The position numbers and the translations under genes were made by a program. The notes under the pieces were generated by a model that did no database searches, was not told the origin of the DNA, and was given only the letters and a program-made list of their open reading frames with translations. Positions 60,895 through 64,000 of a stretch of DNA of 64,000 bases are shown one piece after another (position 1 is the stretch's first letter; each line of letters starts with the position of its first letter). Source of the stretch: Desertimonas sp963772825 (GTDB taxonomy: Bacteria > Actinomycetota > Acidimicrobiia > Acidimicrobiales > Ilumatobacteraceae); contig CAVYYX010000020.1 in the NCBI GenBank assembly GCA_963772825.1, positions 62,001-126,000 on the forward strand, given 5' to 3'.

Positions 60895-62489
60895 GACGTC
60901 CCCGCGCTGTGGTCGGCCGGCGCGATCGCCTCGTCGGCGGGCGGCGCCACGTAGTCGATGGGCATCCTGGCGGGCAGTTCGATGACGAAGCGCGCACCCG
61001 GCAGCCGATCGGTGCGATCCTCCACCCACACACGACCGTCGTGCAGGCGGATGTGCTCGTCGACGAGTGCGAGGCCGAGGCCGGCGCCTTCACTGCCCGA
61101 GCGCTGGCCGGCGCTGATGCCGCGCGCGAACCGTTCGAAGATCAGCCCGCGCTCCTCGACCGGGACGCCAGGACCGTGGTCTTCGACGGCGATCTTGACG
61201 TGCGTCAGCACTTCGGAGCCGGGGTTGCCGTCCTCGATGCTGACCTCCGGTTCGCCGGCCCCATAGGCGAGGGCGTTGTCGATGAGGTTGGCGACGACGC
61301 GGGCCAGCCGACGGCGATCGCCACTGATGATCGCCTGCTCGGCTCGACCCGTCGTGGCAACCTCCAGCGTCGGGGCCGACGACACGGCGACCGCGTTGCG
61401 CACGAACTGGCTGACGCGCAGATCCTCGAGGTGAAGACGGATCGCTCCGGCGTCGAACCGGCTGATCTCGAGGAGGTCCTCGACGAGCCCGCGGAACCGG
61501 GCAACATCGCTGACCAACAGATCGAGCGCCGCCTGGGCCCGCTCGGGCATCTCGTCGCGCCGGGCCTCCATCACGTCGATCGACGCCGACAGCGTCATCA
61601 GCGGCGAGCGCAGCTCGTGGGAGACGTCCGACGCGAACCGGGCATCGCGCTCGACTCGTTGCTGCAACGCCGCAGCCATGTCGTTGAACGAACTGGCGAG
61701 GACACCGAGGTCGGGATCTTCCGTTGGTGCGAGCCGGGTCTCCAGGCGCCCGCCGGCGATCGCCTTGGCCGCCTCGGAGGCGTCGGCGACCGGACGCACG
61801 GCGCGGCGGGCGGCGAGCACGCCGACGAGCACCCCGAGGCCAGTCGTGATCGTCGCCGCGAGCAGCAGCGACAGGGCGACGTTGGAGAGCGTCTCGTTGT
61901 CGTCTTCGAGACTGAAGAACTGGAAGTAGTGGGCGTTGGCGCCAACCAGGCTGATGCCGACGACTTCGTACGTGTCGCCGTCGATCTCCGAGATCATCCG
62001 CGCAGCAACGTTGTCGGTGACCACCCGCTCGCGCAGTGCTTCGGGGATCGACAGCTCGCTGAGCCCGTTGCTCGGCGGCGACCACTCGCCGTTCCACTGC
62101 ACCACGAACTGCCCGACGCCGTTGCTCTCCAACGCCTCGGTGACCGGACGCATCGTGGCGTTGTTGCCGCGCAGCAGGCCGGTGACGAGTCTCGAGTTCT
62201 GGTAGGCCTCGGAGATGCTCGACCGGTCACGCTGGCTCGCCAGGTTCGACCGCACGAGTCCGTAGGTGGTGAACGCGAGGAAGGCGGCCAGCCCGAGGGC
62301 GCCGAGGGTGAAGATCAGCAGGATGCGCCGGCGCAGTCCGAGCGGACCGGGGCGGCGCGGGAACAGTCCGAGCCACCGTCGCCGGCGGACCACCGGGGCG
62401 GCGTCGTCACGGGCATCGGGTGATGTGTCGCCGGCCTGTTGCTGGGCCGGTGGCGATTGCTCGGGTACGTCGGTGACGACGCCGCTCAC
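60891..62489 (-). CDS. mtrB: Sensor histidine kinase, MtrB-like
   Basis: 532 residues from GTG at 62489 (GTGA overlap with mtrA). Membrane helices at about 46-72 (ILLIFTLGALGLAAFLAFTT) and about 185-210 (LSLLLAATITTGLGVLVGVL) enclose an extracellular sensor part. A HAMP domain follows (RRAVRPVADASEAAKAIAGG). HisKA has the phosphoacceptor His in FASDVSHELRSPLMTLSASI. HATPase: VVANLIDNALAYGAGE, VAVEDHGPGVPVEERGLIFE, EGAGLGLALVDEHIRLHDGR. It phosphorylates MtrA; the system controls cell wall and division genes in actinobacteria. Confidence 0.93.
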   Translation of the reverse strand: MSGVVTDVPEQSPPAQQQAGDTSPDARDDAAPVVRRRRWLGLFPRRPGPLGLRRRILLIFTLGALGLAAFLAFTTYGLVRSNLASQRDRSSISEAYQNSRLVTGLLRGNNATMRPVTEALESNGVGQFVVQWNGEWSPPSNGLSELSIPEALRERVVTDNVAARMISEIDGDTYEVVGISLVGANAHYFQFFSLEDDNETLSNVALSLLLAATITTGLGVLVGVLAARRAVRPVADASEAAKAIAGGRLETRLAPTEDPDLGVLASSFNDMAAALQQRVERDARFASDVSHELRSPLMTLSASIDVMEARRDEMPERAQAALDLLVSDVARFRGLVEDLLEISRFDAGAIRLHLEDLRVSQFVRNAVAVSSAPTLEVATTGRAEQAIISGDRRRLARVVANLIDNALAYGAGEPEVSIEDGNPGSEVLTHVKIAVEDHGPGVPVEERGLIFERFARGISAGQRSGSEGAGLGLALVDEHIRLHDGRVWVEDRTDRLPGARFVIELPARMPIDYVAPPADEAIAPADHSAGTS

Positions 62490-63166
62490 GCCTGCAGCCG
62501 GTAACCGAGGCCACGGACGGTGACCACGTGGCGCGGGTTGGCGGCGTCCGCTTCGACCTTCGTGCGCAGCCTGCGGATGTGCACGTCGACGAGCCGACCA
62601 TCGCCGAAGTAGTCGTACTCCCACACGCGGTCGAGCAGCTCCTCGCGGCTGAAGACCTTGCCACGGTTCAGGGCAAGCTCGCACAGCAGGCGGAACTCGG
62701 TCTTCGTGAGGTGGACTTCCTCGCCGCCCTTGAGCACCTTGCCTTCCTCGGGGATCAGCTCGAGGTCGCCGAACACGAGGCGCTCATGGCCGACCTGCAC
62801 CGGCCGGATGCGGCGCAGCAACGCCCGGATCCGCGCCGACAGCTCCTTGGGGGCGAACGGCTTGGTGAGATAGTCGTCGGCGCCCGCTTCCAGGCCGGCG
62901 ACGACGTCGTGGGTGTCGTTGCGCGCCGTCACCATGACGATCGGGACGTCGCTGGCGCGACGGATCGTCCGGCACAGTTCGAAGCCGTCGATCCCAGGCA
63001 ACATGATGTCGATCAGCACGACATCGGCGGGCTGGCGCTCGAATGCCTCGATGGCGTCCTCGCCGGACGCGGCCGCCTCCACCGTCCAGCCCTCGTCCTC
63101 GAGAGCCAGCTTGAGCGCGCTCCGAATCCGCTCGTCGTCCTCGACTGCCAGGATGCGCGTACCCAT
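62486..63166 (-). CDS. mtrA: OmpR-type response regulator, MtrA-like
   Basis: 226 residues. Receiver domain: ILAVEDDERIRSALKLALED, VVLIDIMLPGIDGFELCRTI with phosphoacceptor Asp53, VMVTARNDTHD and the Lys in LTKPFAPKELSARIRALLRR. A winged-helix DNA-binding domain follows from about 130 (LTKTEFRLLCELALNRGKVF, SREELLDRVWEYDYFGDGRL, VDVHIRRLRTKVEADAANPR). It is followed by mtrB and the GerMN lipoprotein gene with GTGA overlaps, so all three are translationally coupled. No promoter could be assigned. Confidence 0.94.
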   Translation of the reverse strand: MGTRILAVEDDERIRSALKLALEDEGWTVEAAASGEDAIEAFERQPADVVLIDIMLPGIDGFELCRTIRRASDVPIVMVTARNDTHDVVAGLEAGADDYLTKPFAPKELSARIRALLRRIRPVQVGHERLVFGDLELIPEEGKVLKGGEEVHLTKTEFRLLCELALNRGKVFSREELLDRVWEYDYFGDGRLVDVHIRRLRTKVEADAANPRHVVTVRGLGYRLQA

Positions 63167-63253
63167 GCCCGCCTAGTCTGGCACGTGATCTGCCCGACTC
63201 GGCGGGACCGAGCCGCGAGCCGGTGGACTTTGCGCGCTGTTTCGACCCGACGT

Positions 63254-63451
63254 CTAGGGCAGTCGGTCGACCACTGCGACGCGAGCCTGGGCGTCGTCAC
63301 CGTCGTCGTCGCTGAACAGCGACACGCCGCCAGGGCCGACGAGTAGGCCGACGATGATCAGCACGATGCCCCACAGGATCTGCTGGCGGACGATCGCCAG
63401 AATTCCGGCGACGACCAAGATGGCCGCCAAGATCCACAACAACAGGTCCAT
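63254..63451 (-). CDS. GPGG-motif small transmembrane protein
   Basis: 65 residues. Two membrane helices (LLLWILAAILVVAGILAIV, ILWGIVLIIVGLLVGPGG) with the diagnostic GPGG at the end of the second, then an acidic tail (SLFSDDDGDDAQARVAVVD). It is a widespread small actinobacterial membrane protein of unknown function. It is divergent from nothing and stands alone between mtrA and the LLM oxidoreductase. Confidence 0.9.
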   Translation of the reverse strand: MDLLLWILAAILVVAGILAIVRQQILWGIVLIIVGLLVGPGGVSLFSDDDGDDAQARVAVVDRLP

Positions 63452-63534
63452 AGGGCTCAGACTCCTTCAGTGACGCCTCGCAAGGCTGGGTGGTGATCTG
63501 TTCCCGGCGAGCCTGGAGGTCAAACACCCGATCG

Positions 63535-64000
63535 CTACGCGCCTCGCAACGCCGGAGCGATCTCCCGGTCCCACACCTCGAGGAACCCTGCTTGGTCGTC
63601 GCCGATCTGATGGAAGTAGAGGTGATCGACGCCAGCGTCGATGAGCTCGCGGGCGTCGTTGATCACGGCATCGGCATCGGGTCCGCAGCGCACTGCATCG
63701 GCGACCATCTGCGGTGTGACGATCGACGCCGCTTGCTCGAAATGCTTCGGAGTCGGCAGATCCTGGCTGAGCTGGCCGGGGACGACGGCGTTGGGCCAGA
63801 TTCGGTGCGCTTGTTCGACCGCCGCGTCGCGCTCAGCAGCCCAGCACAACGTGAGCTGCGAGTAGACGGGACCATCACCGCCTGCCGCACGCCAGCGGTC
63901 GAGGGCCTCGCTCGCCGACCCCGACGTCCACAGACCGTCGCCGTGGCGCGCCGCCAACTTGGCTGCGGTCGGGCCGAAGGCGGACACGACGATCGGCACG
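63535..64000 (-). CDS. LLM-class (F420-dependent) oxidoreductase, C-terminal part
   Basis: The gene begins outside the window; 155 residues of the C-terminus are seen, from VPIVVSAFGPTAAKLAARHG and DGLWTSGSASEALDRWRAAG to FEQAASIVTPQMVADAVRCG, VINDARELIDAGVDHLYFHQ and WDREIAPALRG. These segments belong to the luciferase-like F420-dependent oxidoreductases of the Fgd/TIGR03557 type. The substrate cannot be decided: glucose-6-phosphate dehydrogenase is possible but not shown. The cofactor site lies partly upstream. Confidence 0.85.
   Translation of the reverse strand, partial: VPIVVSAFGPTAAKLAARHGDGLWTSGSASEALDRWRAAGGDGPVYSQLTLCWAAERDAAVEQAHRIWPNAVVPGQLSQDLPTPKHFEQAASIVTPQMVADAVRCGPDADAVINDARELIDAGVDHLYFHQIGDDQAGFLEVWDREIAPALRGA

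Overview
The window is 64 kb of high-GC DNA with many GTG/TTG starts and tight ATGA/GTGA stop-start overlaps. It comes from an actinobacterium: WhiB, MtrA-MtrB with a GerMN lipoprotein, a PimB-like mannosyltransferase, an F420-type LLM oxidoreductase and a GPGG small membrane protein are all present. Placement in Acidimicrobiia (Ilumatobacter-like) is an inference from the gene mix, not shown by any marker gene. Most of the window is ordinary chromosome. Two stretches are accessory.

Layout. 1-0.54 kb: 3' end of a sigma-70 factor. 0.54-4.5 kb: accessory region with secreted proteins (one CHRD), decayed genes, a tyrosine-integrase remnant and a tandem-repeat frameshift. 4.5-9.3 kb: SMP-30/gluconolactonase (frameshifted), beta-carbonic anhydrase, K+ channel, MFS transporter, Nif3-like protein. 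9.3-15 kb: a single 1880-residue acyl-CoA carboxylase with the eukaryote-like order BC-BCCP-central-CT. 15-23.6 kb: glgA and glgC, a class A PBP, a C4 zinc-ribbon coiled-coil protein and a phosphatase, flanked by two paralogous secreted proteins. 23.7-27.35 kb: a probable decayed integrative element bounded by copies of the 3' end of rnpB. 27.35-27.73 kb: rnpB (minus strand).

27.8-34.4 kb: a pair of ferritin-like proteins, then a glycerol cluster (glpD, AGPS-like FAD oxidase, membrane protein, FGGY kinase). 34.5-47.4 kb: whiB, trpD-thrB, NYN-domain protein, DMT exporter, PhzF, queG, PimB-like GT4, SRPBCC, ROK glucokinase, inorganic pyrophosphatase, AlaC-type aminotransferase, ACT protein. 47.4-56.9 kb: a general-stress block. 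It holds a SpoIIE phosphatase, STAS antagonist, SigB/F-type sigma factor, two RsbW-like proteins, a CBS protein, topoisomerase IB, CsbD, a ferritin-like protein, a PfkB kinase and a MEDS-ATPase sensor, with sequences resembling SigB promoters. 57-64 kb: glycerol kinase (frameshifted), 6-phosphofructokinase, mtrA-mtrB-GerMN lipoprotein operon, GPGG protein and a partial LLM oxidoreductase.

At least seven otherwise well-conserved genes carry single-base frameshifts: the SMP-30 protein, Nif3 (a compensating pair), a ferritin-like protein, both glycerol kinases (two each), the DUF gene at 3.6-4.3 kb and the tandem-repeat protein. This is either indel error in a long-read or metagenomic assembly or real decay. 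Read evidence is needed to decide.
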